A stretch of DNA of 64,000 nucleotides, taken from the NCBI GenBank assembly GCA_004154925.1, contig QJNS01000131.1, positions 124,001-188,000 on the forward strand, in the 5' to 3' direction. The DNA is from Monosporascus cannonballus. Its lineage: Eukaryota > Ascomycota > Sordariomycetes > Xylariales. Of the stretch, positions 22,035 through 35,139 are shown piece after piece. The translations under genes and the position numbers were made by a program. Under the pieces are notes generated by a model. That model searched no databases, had not been told where the DNA came from, and saw only the letters and a list, made by a program, of their open reading frames with translations. Position 1 is the stretch's first letter; each line of letters starts with the position of its first letter.

Positions 22035-25000
22035 TATACCTTTAACACCTTAAAGCATTTACCGTATTAACTATTACAATTCCTAAAGCTATAATTATTT
22101 ATTTCATTTTTTCTCTGGCGATAAAATCTTTTTAATTAGTTAATCTTTTCTTTAAAATTTTTCGTAAAGCGTTTTTTCGTTAATTAAGGGTTTCCGTAAT
22201 ATTTATTAGTTTTAATTATTTTCTGAAATACTTAAAAGGTTTACGTAATAAGGTTTTCGTTAAACCGTTAATTAATATATTATTTGTAAACGTATAATTT
22301 ATTTTAATTAAATCCTTTTTTAAGATGTATTATAATTAATAATTATATATATTTACATACCGTAATTTCGTTATTAATAAGGTAATATCGGCGTTAATAA
22401 GCCGCATAATTTATTAATTATCGTACTATATATTGGACGGTTTTATATCTAAGATAATTTTTAATTTTTCAATTAATCGAAAGTTAAATAAGGTTTTTTT
22501 TATAATTTACGCAAAAAATAATAATTCCGTTATTATTTTAAAAATAATTATTATATTTTATTTATTCGCCTATTATTTTATTATTTTTCCGAATAACTTT
22601 ATAACGTAAGTTTAAAAGTTTTTTCGGTTAATCGTATGATCCGTAAAAAAAGCGTTACTTTAAATATTTAATAAATCTTTACTTTCGAATTATAACGTTA
22701 ACGTTTTAATTCCGATTAGGTATAATATAATTCGATCGGTAATTTTATAATATGCGTTATTAAGGTTTAAATTAAATCGGGCAAATTGGAATACCGTAAA
22801 AAATATATCGGGTTACGTATTAATTATTACGAAAAAAATAAAACCGATTTTTTAATATTTATTAATAAAGTTTAAATGAGCTAAATTGAAATTTGATAAT
22901 AATTTAATATTAATTATAAGTATTTTTTAAAAATTATTTAAAAATATTTTAAATATTAAATTAATTAATTAACGAAAATTTTAATTCTTTGGTAACATAT
23001 TATAATAAAATTGTTTATAAAAAAATAAATACTTTTTAATAAATAAAATAATAAGGTTCGTAAGAAACAGGGTTAAATCTTAATTCTTTAAATATTTTAA
23101 TAAAATTCTTTTGTTATAGTAAAAATAATTTTCTTAATTTATGTAGTACTTTTTTAATTTAAGAAATTTTATTATGTTACGGATATTTTAAGAGCGTTTT
23201 TATATATATTTCGTAAAATAAGTTGGTATTTATAAAAACGTTTATAACGTTATATTATTTAAGTTTTAAATCGAATTTAATTATAATAATATTTAAAATT
23301 TAAAACGATTTTCTAACGAAAATAATTACGTATATATTGCCATAAACGGTTTTAAGTTATTAATCGCTTCGTACGATAAAACGGGCCCTATATTTTTAAA
23401 ACTAACTATATTTGTTAAACTTGTAAACGTATATTTATATATATTTTAAAATTTATTTCCTTTTAATAAAAAATTAATTGAAAGCTTTTTAAGATCGTAT
23501 TTTTTATAGCTTTATAAATAAGCTTTTTTAGTTTTACGAAATATTTTCTTTAACGGATATTTATTTAGTTTTTTATAGCCTTATAGTAATAACGGTAAAA
23601 TATGTTTATAATTTAAATACCTTTTTGTATGTTAAGATATTATTATATTTTCGATTAAAATAACGCGTATTTCGGGTAATTAATTTTTTTTAAATTTTTG
23701 TAATTTACCGACCGGTTATTGTACGTACTTATAAAGGGAATTAAACGTTCCATATTAAATGTAATTTCCTATATTTTGTATTTATTTCGGATAATATTTT
23801 TTTAATACGAAATATATAGGGAGCTTACGTTTACAACTCGTAAGGTACTTTTGTTTTTTATTATTATTTTGTGTTAAATAATATAAAAAGATCTTAAAAT
23901 TATTTTTATTTTTTTATCGGCGTAATAATTATAGTAATTATTAAGGTAAACCTTAACAACGGTAATAGTTCAAAAAACGAAAATAATTCGAATATAATAA
24001 TCGTATAAGGATAATTAGTCCTTGCTAAATAGGTTTGTTTTTTTATTTCGTACATATTTTACGTTAATACTTTTTTTAAATTATTTTTTATATTTAGCCG
24101 GGAATTAAATTATTTTATTTAAGTGTTTATTTTTTAATTTATAAATTAAATAGTTATCGTTTTAATTAAGTAATTTTATTTGATAAAATAAGTTTTGTAA
24201 CTTTATTAATAATATATAAAAATTATTTTTTAAATTTTTAACATTATTTAAAACGGTAATTTTTTAGTCAAAATATATATTTCGAATAATAATAACTTTA
24301 TTAATTAATAAGATCCAAATTTCGTTAATACTCGTAAATCGGTAATCGATAAAATAATTAATTTATATTTTAAAATATAGCTTTTAAAAGTTTTGTTTTT
24401 TTATGGCGATAATTATTATAACATAAGTTATATAGCCGTATATTCGTAAGTAAACTTATTAAAGTTTTCGATTAAATATTATAATGTTATTTTATATATT
24501 AAATAAATATAACGTATTTCGTATAGATTTTGCCAAAAAATTACGCATTTAGGAATACGGTTATATAAATATATTACTTTTTTAAAAATATATACGATTA
24601 GGAACGAAAATAGTTTAACGCTATTTCGTATTATAATCGTTTTTTCCTTAATTATATTTTTTAAACGTTTTGTATTCCCGTTTTGAATTTAGATATATAA
24701 TATTAAAAGTTTAAATTTAATATTAAAAAAAGCAAGTAAAACATATTTCGAAATTAATAATTTTTTAAGATTTCGTTATCGTATTTAATTATTTGTAAAA
24801 AGATTTTATTTTAGTTTTTAGAATTTTTAAGATATATCGAAATGTTATAATTAGTATATTTTGTTTTTGGTTTTTAAGGTAAATATTTTAAATAAAACTT
24901 AAGTATTTATCGGTAGCAAATATAACGTATTTATATTTTTCAGGGGTTTTTTTAAAATCCGTAAAGTCGATAGCGATTTTTTATCTTAATTAGAATATTT

Positions 25001-27051
25001 TTTTGTTAGTTCGCGATATATTAACCTTTTAGCCTTTGTTTTATTATATATTTAATATTTGATTATTATAAGATTTTTTAAACGGATTTTGTTCGTATAG
25101 GATTGTAATTAAACAATTATTTCGAGATTTAAATGGCTTAATTTCAGATGCTATATAATGCCATTACCGATTCGTAATAATTTTGTTATCCCTAAGTTAA
25201 CGTTTCGTTTATAAGTTATTAAAATTATATAAGTAATTATTATATTAATACTTTCGATTACAAATTAATTAAATTTATTTCTTAACGTAATAATTGTTTA
25301 ATTATATTTATTGCGAATATAATTATTAATTTTTTTAATATTTTACCAATAAATCTTTTTGAGAATTGCAGGAATAATATTAAATTATATACGAAATTTT
25401 TACTATAAATTACGTAATATAAACGTAATGTTTTCGTATCGTTAAAGCTTAGAAAAATTATATTAACTTTTCTATACCCCTTAATTAGGACGAAGTTATT
25501 ATTTGCGTATATTTTATTACTTTATACAGTAAGTTTAAAGTTTACAAATTCGTTAATTAAATTAAAAATATTTATCGTTAACCTTAAATATAAAATAATT
25601 AAAATCCTTAAAAGGTAAAATAAAGTATTTACGGCGTTACGTTAATTAATAATTAAAAAAATGTTAATATTCGTTATATCCTTTTTAAGAATTAATTTGT
25701 TTTTTATATAATAAGTTTTTCCATAATTTACGATAGGCGGTCAATTTTTTTTTAAAAAATTAGTCGGCAGAAATTAAATTTTAGATATATGTTATTATTA
25801 TATCGTTAAAACGGAAGTTTTTTGGGATTTTTTTATTAAATAGATAATAATAATTAGATAATATATAGTAATTAATTAAATACGTTTTATAACGAGTACT
25901 TTGTATGTTTAATTTTTAACGTTTTCGCTTATTACCGTTTCGGTCTATATAAAAACCTTTATAGTTATTTCGTTTCGGCTTATAACTTGGGATTTTTCCT
26001 TGCGATTAAAGGTTAATATTCTTAGAATTTTTCTGATTAAGATCGTCTTAATTAAGAGAATTTGTAGATATTTCGTAAAACGTTAAAAACGTTACCTTAA
26101 TATCTCGTAATATATATATAAGATAGGCCATAACCCAATAATCCAGAAAATTAACTGCCGCTTTTTAGAAACTGATCGTACCGTTATCGATCTCGGCCTT
26201 TTTTCTTATTTGAAAAGTGGTAATTCATATTCTAATTATAAGAGCTAATATTATGCACAAGTTATTAACTTATATAATCGTTATTTTCGGTTTTAAAATA
26301 TTATATTATTATCCTAAGGCCATAATATTTTGTAATTTTATAATTTATTTGTTTAATATTTTGCCAAATTTCGAAATTTATTTTAATATTTTACGATATT
26401 TTCGTTAAGTATTAATTAGGAATTTGTTATCATATACCTTACCGGATTCGCTCAAGCTGGCGTACTATTTTCGTAAATTCTTTTTTTAAAAAAAACCTGG
26501 ATTTTTTAATTGCTGGAAATACCGATTCTAAAATTTATTTTGTAAAGTCGTTAATGTTCTTGCAGAAGATATCGTATTTCCGATTTTTGTAAGTATACGC
26601 CGTAAAGTCCTAATTATAAACTGATTTGCTTTCGGTTATTATTTTAAGAATATTCGTTGAATAATTGGTATAATCGATTTTTTCAGTGATTTTTTCGGAG
26701 GATATAAATATGGACGAAAAACCGCTTAGGGTATTAATTCGTGTCGTATGGCGGATTCGTTTTTTTAGGTAAAAAGCTATATTAGGTTTTGTAAGTTTAA
26801 TAAACTATTAAAGGTTTTAATCAAGATCGATATAATTCTAAATATCGAACGTATATGCTTTAAATTGGAATTCGCCTTTAAAACGATTTTAATCTTTAAA
26901 TCCTTTATAAATAACGAAAAACGTTAACGGTACGGTCGCCATTATTATTATTGGCGTATTTCGATAATTACAATTAATATATAATTTATATGGTTTTAAT
27001 AACAGCTAATTAATTAATATATGTTTTAATTAAGCGAATAAGACTTTTAAT
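22035..27051 (-). pseudogene. Degraded copia gag-pol of element B
   Basis: Five kilobases of very AT-rich DNA with frequent stops in all frames. The RT/RNase H end is recognisable on the minus strand near 22,380-22,720; gag, protease and integrase would lie to the right (up to ~27,050) but are too mutated to read individually. CpG is kept while CpA/TpG is scarce, as expected after RIP. Confidence 0.6.
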
Positions 27052-27214
27052 TATTAGATATAAGGGATATTAGTTGTATATGTATTAATAACTAGTTATA
27101 AGTGCTTTCGAACGCGTATTGCACTTTAAGGTGATCTAATCCCGGAACATATATGTTTCGATCAGAGGGAATCTTCCGTATATGGGGTGCTAGAGCACCC
27201 TCTGCTAGCTGACA
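27052..27214 (-). repeat. LTR of copia B (5' LTR in element orientation)
   Basis: 163 bp, partner of 21872-22034. It is less mutated than its partner and still has a GC-normal outer half. It abuts the AATGT duplication and the remainder of the gypsy A LTR. Confidence 0.85.
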
Positions 27215-27216
27215 AA

Positions 27217-27602
27217 TGTTATGGCCCAACAAGCCACGGTCTTCAGAAACGGTCCGTCATAACCCAACCACAAGTGCGCGGTGGGGCAGGTCACGTAATG
27301 GATTACCAACTTACTGGTGGTGAGCCAGTAAGCCGGATTATTAATTTACTAGTGGGAAGCCAATAAGCCGGATTACCAATTTACCCATAATAATTTAACG
27401 AATAAAAAAAATATATGCGCTTATTATTTTCATATATTTAAAAAATTTTAATATATAATATAATATTATTATTTAATATATCTTTAAAATTACGAAATGT
27501 AATACGTTATTATGTTTATTCGTTATATTTTTATAATGCTTCTGCTAATATAAACCCGTACGATTAAGGTTTAATAATTAGTTAAACGGTGTAGCTGTTA
27601 TA
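27217..27602 (+). repeat. 5' LTR of gypsy A, 386 bp
   Basis: Begins TGTTATGGCCCAACAAG and ends GTAGCTGTTATA, the mutated form of ...GTCGTCACA in the 3' LTR. The first 120 bp are nearly unmutated. Two full and one partial copy of a 35-bp tandem unit (27301-27335, 27336-27370, 27371 onward), containing ACTTACTGGTGGTGAGCCAG, make it 68 bp longer than the 3' LTR. Confidence 0.9.
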
Positions 27603-30600
27603 CGTTATAAGTTTTTATTTAGTAATACCGTTAAATTCTGAGAAATATTACCGACGTTATATTTGTTAGCAAATAGCCCGAACAGCCTTTTTACTAAATT
27701 TCTAATTACTCGGATATTAGAATAGAATTCGAAAAGGAAAAGGAAAAGCCTTGCCTTTTTTGCGAAAAAAATCTTTAATATCTGGATATTATAAATAAAC
27801 GCATTATTTAGCTTAAAAGAAATAATAATAATTTTACAACGTCCTTTTAAGCAATCTATAAAAAGCTTAAGGAAAAAAAGTTTCCGAAATTAAAAGGTTT
27901 TTTCGAATAAGTTAAGTTATTTAGCTAAATTTTATTAAGGAATTAAAAAAAGCCTTTAAACCTCTTAAGCTAAGACGTTTCGATGGAACCTTAATTAAGT
28001 TATAATTGTTTTTAATTTATTACCGAATATATTTCGAGTATTTTGTTATTCGATTTGTTACGCCTATTATATAAATTAAATTCGTAACCGGATAATTTAC
28101 CGGAAATACGGTTATTTGATTTAAGTTCGTTATAAAAAAATATTATTTTATTAATCGAAAAACGAAATCCGGAAATAGTACAAATTTATAACGATTATAA
28201 ATAATTTAAACAAGTATTAACGAAATTTTTCAAAATAATAAATAGAAAAACAAAAGCCGAAATATAAATCCAGTAATTATAATAAAAATTTGCATCTAAT
28301 TACGGTAATACGCTGGTTTAATTAGTAATTAAGTTGAATTAAGGATAAAAAATATTAATAACTAAGTTTTTTAACGGCTTAAAAAATGCAGAAAGAATTT
28401 TTTAAATTTAATCGGCCTAATTATTTATCGAATTATATCGTTATAATAATTAAAATTAACGATCGATAATACGTATGACGTATTAAAAATACCAAAAGAA
28501 AAAATAATAATAAACCTTAATATATGGTTAATATTAACGTTTTTCGATATAAGAACATTTTTCACGATACAGAACTAAGATATATGGAACTAGGAATTAC
28601 TTATAGGAAAAACTAAAGCTAAACCAAATGTTACAATTGCAATAAAATGGGATATAAGGTAACATAATGTAAAGCACCTAAGAAGCCTTACTAAGATAAT
28701 TGGAAACCTATATCTAAGAGATAATCTAGAGAAAACCAAAAGAACGGAAGTAAATTTATTAATATAATTCAGTTTAAGCACATATTAGGTCCCCTATAAT
28801 AAGAAATTTAGCAAGGAATACGAGAAATTAAAAAGCTGGCTTAATAGGTATCGCAAACATAATAAGAAGTATTATAAGAATAATTACACGAATATTAAAA
28901 TTAAATAAAAGAAATTTATTCCGAAACCCTTAATCGATACGGCAGAACGCATACTATATCCTATCGACGACGAGAATATCCTAATTACGAAAAATAAAAG
29001 TAATGGATTTATAAACGAATTACTCGTATATATTATAAGAAATTTAATTTTCCAAACCGTACCGGAAATAATAAAGATAATGAATAATAGTATTGATATT
29101 TTCGATCTATAACTCTAGGAGATATTTAATAATTGGCCGAAACGGAAAGCTGGCCTAAAAAAAAGCAATACCCGTAAGAAAATCTTTATTATTATTATTA
29201 ATAATATGATTACTAAACTAAAAAGGAGTTAACCTAGTATACAGTAGAAAGATACTGTTAAAAAGCTACTACGAATTTTTATTTTTAATTAGCATTTATT
29301 ATAGATTTTTACGAAAGGAAAATTTTTAAAAAAAATACGTTAATTTATAAGTAAATTCTAGAACGATAATTAGAACGACGCATAATGGGATGTAATCGTA
29401 AATATAAGGGAATGATTTGTTCGATAAGGAAAAAAACTATAGCAAAATTAAAAGCAATTAATATAATTCGAAAAAATAATATACTGGCTATAATAACAAA
29501 TATAATAGCTTAACCCGTTAAACAAAAAACATAAATAAAGTTCGACAGATTCGAATAAGAATTAAAAGAAAAAGGTTACCTATAAAAAAGCCGCAAGATA
29601 ACGAAACCTAAAAAAATCAAAAGAAATTCCCAAAAAGGGCTTTAAACGTGACGATAAAAACCGTTAATAATCTTATTACTTTGGATATACGAATCGGAAC
29701 GTACTGGTATACTGTAATAATAGATTGCAAAACTTTGAGCGAAAATTATATTGCACTAGATATAGTTAATAAGCTTAAATTACTATAAAGATATAAGTTA
29801 AAACCTTATATAACGACAAATGTGGAAAATTAGGAATTCGCCTACGATAACGGGAAAATTATACGCAAAATTAATTACCTCGAGATTTTTATTTAAAGAT
29901 GATACCAGATAATTGATTTCGATATCGTTTTATTCGAGAATTACGATATAATCTTAAAATTGTTATAAATAGGTTAATACGGAATATTGATTAACGGAAA
30001 AATTAATTAGATAAAGTTTATTTTATTCCCCATTAATAAACAACAAAAAAGAAATTAAGATCTTAATATTCGATTGATAATAGCGACGAATATATATATA
30101 AGAATACGACAAAAACCTTATCACCTAAAGAGACAAAATATAAGAAAAAAAACGAACATTAAAGAAAAATACGACGTATCGTTATTACTATTCGAACGAA
30201 ATTAAAGCAACTAAACGACAATTTAAAATAATAGCCCCAAAAGTCAGAAAATTTGATTAATATGTTACTATAATATTATAGATACGAACAGTTCTTTAAA
30301 AAGGAGCTTTATACGAAGTTATCAGAATATAACGAATAAAATTATGAGATAGTTTTTAAGGAAGGATTTTCGACGAAGTGTTACCCCATTTACAATTTTA
30401 ACGGAGACGAACTACGCATTCTCAAAGAATACTTAAAAGATCGGTTATAGAAAAATTGGATTCGACCTTCGAAATTACCAGCAGGATACCTTATATTATT
30501 TATACCTAAAAAAAATAAAAACTGCAACTTATGGTTAACAATTAACAACTGAATAATATCACAATTAAACATTTAATACCATTCTTTCTAATTACGGAAA

Positions 30601-33600
30601 TAAAAAACTAACTTTATAAAGCCAAATAATTTATAACATTCGATCTTAAAGATAAATAACCTTATTAAAATTAAAAAAAGATATAATTAAAAAACAGTCT
30701 TTAAAACAAAATACGCACTATTTAAGTACTTGGTTATACTAATAGAATTTACGAACGTATTAATAATTTTTCAACGAATGGTAAATTATGTGCTACGAGA
30801 ATACCTTAATATTTTCGTAATATGTTATCTCGACGACATTTTCATTTTTTCAAAAACGGAAAAAACATACGTAAAACACGTTCATAAAGTTCTTTAAGCT
30901 TTATAGAACGCAAAGTTACTTATTAATACAAAAAACAGTCAATTCTATAAATAGAAAATGGAATATTTAGAATATATTATTACCACAGAACATATCAGGA
31001 TGAACCCTAAGAAAATCACTGTAATTATAAAATAGCAGACGCTAACAACGGTTAAAAAAGTACAAATATTCCTTAAATTCGCTAACTACTATAGAAAATT
31101 TATTCGGAACTTTAGTAAGATAATTATACCCTTAACGAATCTTACGAAAAAAAAGTTTAAATAAACGCCAAATACCGAAAAAACGTTTCAAAATATTAAG
31201 GATATAATTATTAGCAAGCTAGTGTTAATTATGTACGATTGAAACCGCCTTATTAAATTAAAAACCGATATTTCGGATTATACATTAGGCGTAATGATCG
31301 GATAACGAAATAAGTAAGGCAAATTATATTTTATTATATTTTTTTTCGTACAAATTAAAAGGAGCCGAACTTAATTATAATATATTTAATAAGGAATTTG
31401 TGGCCATTATTATAGTATTTTGAGAGTTTAGGTACTTCCTAAAGGGAAATTTATACCAGGTTAAGGTTTATACGAATTACCAAAATTTTACCCGATTTAT
31501 TATAATTAAAAAAATTTACAAAACGATAATTTCGTTATGCGAAAAAATTGGCGAACTTCGACTTTGGTTTTATTTACAAGAAGGGCTTAGAAAATAATAA
31601 AGCAGATACCCTAAACAAGCGACCAAACCTCGAAAACAAATTGGTTAAAATTAGCTATATAATTTTCGATACCAATATAAAAGGATATTTACGCTTACGA
31701 TAAATTGCAACAATTCGAGTAGTACATTTTAATATGCATTAAAGGATTTAGCAGTATAACGATAATTTTTTAAAAAATTAAGAAACGGACAAAATACAAG
31801 TTCTACAAAAATACTAGAAGGATTTAGTACGAAAAATATACGAATATCAGCTATATAGATATTTAGAGATCCACAAAACCCTAGAACGACTCCGACGTAT
31901 ATATTTCTTTTTTAAAATAAAATTAACGGTATAGAAAATTATATAACAATATAATATTTGCGCCAGAACAAAAATACGACGACATAAGTTATACGGAAAA
32001 TTATAACTATTACTAGTCGTAAAGCGATTATGATATTTAGTTATATTTAACTTTATTATTAAGCTTTTTATGTTAAAATATTCAGTTATAGAAATATATT
32101 ACAATAGCATTTTCGTAATCGTCGATCGACTTACGAAAGTTTCCTATTTCGTATTATATTATAAGGATATAGATGCCAAATAAATGGTATACATTTTTTA
32201 GACATATTTTTTAAGTATACGAATTACTTATAAAAATTATTTTAAATAAAGGATCGATATTTGTATCAAAGTTTTGACAAGGCCTAATGATATAAATCGG
32301 CTTAGATTACAAATTATCCAATATATGTAAATTTTAAATATATAAATAAATAAAGTAAATAAATTAAACTTTCAAATTTTACTTACGATATTATATCAAT
32401 TACGAATAAAATAACTAAGTTAAGAACTTACTTATTACCTAATTAACTTATAATATTAATTATTACGAAAATATTAACATAATATTAATTAACGTATATT
32501 TCGGTTTTATTTTAAAAATGTACAAAACAATACGTAATAACGATTTAATTAATATTAAAGCAATCTTTACATTAAAATAATTACGATAGCTGCAATAAAA
32601 AAGAAAATTAAAATTGGAATTTATATGGAATTAAATACATAAATATTATAACAAAAAAAAGTTAAACAGATTAATTTTTGAAAAGGAGGAGATGATTATT
32701 TTCGTTGTCAAAAATATTTAAATAAAACGACCTAGCAAAACATTCGATTTCAAATATATCGATCTATATAAAATTACTAAGAAAATCTTAGAAAACAATT
32801 ATTAATTAGAATTTTTATCGAAAGTTAAATTCCATTTAATTTTTTATATTTCTATATTCGAATTAATAGCAGATATAATTAAAGTATATATAGCATAAGA
32901 TAATATAGAAGTAAAAAACGAACAAATATACAAACTAAAAAAGATTTCCGATATGCAAAAATAAAGCGGATTTACCTAATACCTCATTAAATAAAAAAAA
33001 TATCCAGATTCCGAGAATACTTAGGAATTTACCAAAAACCTTATTAACGCTTAACGCTTATTAAAAAATATTTACTAATAATGGCGGAACCACCCGAAAT
33101 AATGGTATTTTAGTTTATAAGATCTAAAAAAAGAAGTTCTTAGTTTACCGGATTCCAATTAATAATATCCACCTTATCTAAAACCTGTATTTTAATTATA
33201 GATTTTAATTCTAATTACGCAAAATCGTTAAAATTATCCAAAAATTAAAAGGCACGATTAATAAATTTCGCACCCTTGGATTGATAATATTAGCATTAAC
33301 GATATATACGAGAAAAATACGCAAAAGTTTTGGATAAAGATTTCTTAGCCGCTAATTTTTTCTTTTTAATTTTTTCGACTTTACGATATAACGATTAATT
33401 ATAAAAATAGAGATTTTTATCCAGTTACACGAACGACCTCGACGAACATATTTCTTATAACGAAAAACTTTATTTCTTATTTGACAATTAAGTTGTCGGG
33501 CAAAACAAAAAGACTAAGATTTTGCGTTAAAACTTTCGAATTTAATTAAATTAACCAGACCAAATCATTATTCGGATTTGCGAAAATGATATTTAAATAT

Positions 33601-33685
33601 ATCCGAAAACATATTAAATAAATAAAGAAAATCTACCGAAAAAAAAGGAAATCTTAAGGGCAAGATTTGTAAAAAAGGGAGATTA
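27603..33685 (+). pseudogene. Degraded gag-pol with chromodomain (gypsy A)
   Basis: Landmarks on the plus strand: a gag zinc knuckle at 28629-28670, in which both first Cys and the last Cys survive but the His is Tyr and a stop precedes the last Cys; an aspartic protease site near 29723 reading D-C-K-T where the family has D-(S/T)-G-A; RT with an intact YLDD at 30826-30837 inside a VICYLDDIFIFSK context; RNase H around 31,200-31,420 (a KTDISDYTLGV segment); an integrase core with VIVDRLTK at 32115-32138; and a chromodomain at 32968-33068 reading YLIK..KKYPDSENT. In the last, both conserved Trp codons have become TAA and TAG. About 600 bp of unreadable sequence follow before the polypurine tract. 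Confidence 0.85.
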
Positions 33686-34003
33686 TGTTATAGCTTAACA
33701 AATTACAGTTTCTAAAAACGGTTTATTATAACCCAACCATAAATTCGTAATAGGGCAAATTACGTAATAAATTATTAACTTATTAGTAATGATCTAATAA
33801 ATAAAAATAAAATATATACGTTTATTATTTCCATAAATCTAAATAATTTCAGCTTATAATATAATATCGTTACCCAAGGTACTCTTGGAATTACGAAACG
33901 TAATACGTTACTATATTCATTGCTCAGATTCCCACGATACTCCTGCCAACATAAACCTATACAACTAAGGTTTAATAGTTGGTTAAACCGCCTAGTCGTC
34001 ACA
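33686..34003 (+). repeat. 3' LTR of gypsy A, 318 bp
   Basis: Starts TGTTATAGCTTAACAA after the polypurine tract and ends GTCGTCACA. It carries a single copy of the 35-bp unit that occurs two to three times in the 5' LTR. It is more AT-rich in its first half than the 5' LTR and less so in its second half. Confidence 0.88.
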
Positions 34004-34230
34004 TCGAAACTGTATAAAACTGGATAAAAAATTATATTAAAAACAAATAAAAATTCGAAAAAAGGCTTTTATATAATAATTTTTGCAAATACGTTAAATA
34101 AATTTAGGTGATAATTTTTTAAAAAAATAATTATTAAACTTAATTAAGAAAATACCGTACATTATTAAGCTATTATTAACGCCTAAAGAAAATATATAAA
34201 ATATTAAGTTATATTTTTTTAAAATTACTT
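34004..34230 (+). pseudogene. Tc1/mariner-like transposase, part 2 (C-terminus)
   Basis: Immediately right of gypsy A the plus strand resumes with IETV-stop-NWIKNYI (from 34,003), matching the conserved post-catalytic IETVWNWMK helix of the same transposase. It runs on to an ENTVHY..AIINA..KYIKY segment near 34,150-34,210, matching the usual C-terminal end of these proteins. It is therefore the missing tail of the copy that breaks off at 21,868. About 120 bp of AT-rich DNA follow before normal composition returns; a matching terminal inverted repeat was not convincingly found. Confidence 0.75.
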
Positions 34231-34359
34231 TATAAATTATAATTTTTATTTATTATTATAATAGCTTTAACGCCGGTTATTTATTTTATTTATATTATAT
34301 ATAACTTTAAATATTAAATATAAGAATTATAAATACAGAGTTTTTAGCGAAATAGGCTA

Positions 34360-35050
34360 ATACAAGGTGGGTTATTACTATGTGGGCCTCGCGGCCGACA
34401 TACCTAGCAGTGTTTTTAAAATTACCCATAACACCATAGTAAACTGTAACTACCTAGACCTGTCCTCCACCAAAGGTCCATACAACCCACGTTACCCGTA
34501 TTTTCCTTCGGCCTTGGAAAGCTCGAAAGCAAGCGAAGGAGCAAGCAAGCAAGCATGCCATCAGCGCTGGCATCGTGCTACTAGTACGTCGGGCGATCCG
34601 ATCAGCTACACACCTTGGCAACCCACATCTTCGCTGATTCTCTCCACGCATTCTGCCTCTCACCTTGGATGTTCAAGATCTACAGCAAACATATGTAGTC
34701 TCATCGGTCTAATGTTAGGCCACTGGGATAATGAAGATACACCATGTTTCGCCGTGTCCGACCTTCACGAAGTCCTGTACTACCTACAAGCATCGCGGGC
34801 AAGATGCATGCGGGGTGGCAACCTCTGCTACGGACGGTGGCATCTACCAATGCGAGGGAAACGGCATGCAGGGTTTCGAATGAAGAGACTGAGGTCGCTT
34901 CCCGGATTGATGGGTGTCGGACATCTGGTAAATGTGTGCAAGAAAGAAACGGCTCCTATTGAACGGATGGGCCTCGTAAGACACTTGAACATTGCTAATT
35001 TAGAGTTCAACAGCGTTATCCAACGGCACGCACCATTCGATTTCTACGAT
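34360..35050. other. Normal-composition island between the two transposon nests
   Basis: About 700 bp of GC-normal sequence, probably old single-copy DNA left between insertions. It includes a 237-codon open frame (34367-35080, plus strand) that shows no domain, signal peptide or family resemblance, and that is open mainly because stops are rare by chance here. A GCAAGCAAGCAAG microrepeat lies near 34,530-34,555. I do not call a gene. Confidence 0.5.
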
Positions 35051-35051
35051 G

Positions 35052-35138
35052 GTACCAGACAAAGTTTTAACACATTGTAATGTAGCTGTGGGCCGTACTA
35101 GTTACCACGCTTTACTAATTAGGTATAAATTAACAACG
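35052..35138 (+). repeat. ~85-bp repeat, second copy
   Basis: Direct copy of the repeat at 20786-20872: CCAGACAAA..GTGGGCCGTACTAG..AGGTATAA. This copy keeps more C and G than the left one. AT-rich DNA begins just to its right. Confidence 0.65.
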
Positions 35139-35139
35139 A

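Larger units (their letters stand above)
21872..27214 (-). mobile_element. Ty1/copia retrotransposon B (RIP-degraded), minus strand
   Basis: A 5343-bp element flanked by AATGT duplications with 163-bp LTRs at each end. In its own orientation the LTR begins TGTCAGC and ends in a mutated CTAA(C/T)A. The interior codes on the minus strand: the reverse complement of about 22,720-22,380 reads a copia RNase H/RT tail, with YSEK (from YSD-type), a RRIKYNNYF segment (from RRSTSGY-type), LSIN-stop (from LS..EAE), and NADIT. LTR placement plus domain order support the copia class. Many stops are present and no part is intact. Confidence 0.8.
27217..34003 (+). mobile_element. Ty3/gypsy chromovirus-type retrotransposon A (RIP-degraded)
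   Basis: Apart from three bases left at 21869-21871, the element runs from TGTTATGG at 27217 to GTCGTCACA at 34003. A polypurine tract (AAAAAAGGGAGA, about 33671-33682) precedes the 3' LTR. The internal order is gag, protease, RT, RNase H, integrase, chromodomain, which is diagnostic of Ty3/gypsy chromoviruses. The same family occurs reversed at 43,509-50,159. Its TSD is T(T/C)GAA. Confidence 0.9.

Noticed and set aside
27301..27400. CRISPR-like spaced repeats
   Set aside because: The 35-bp units are directly adjacent with no spacers, occur inside LTRs, and the genome is fungal.
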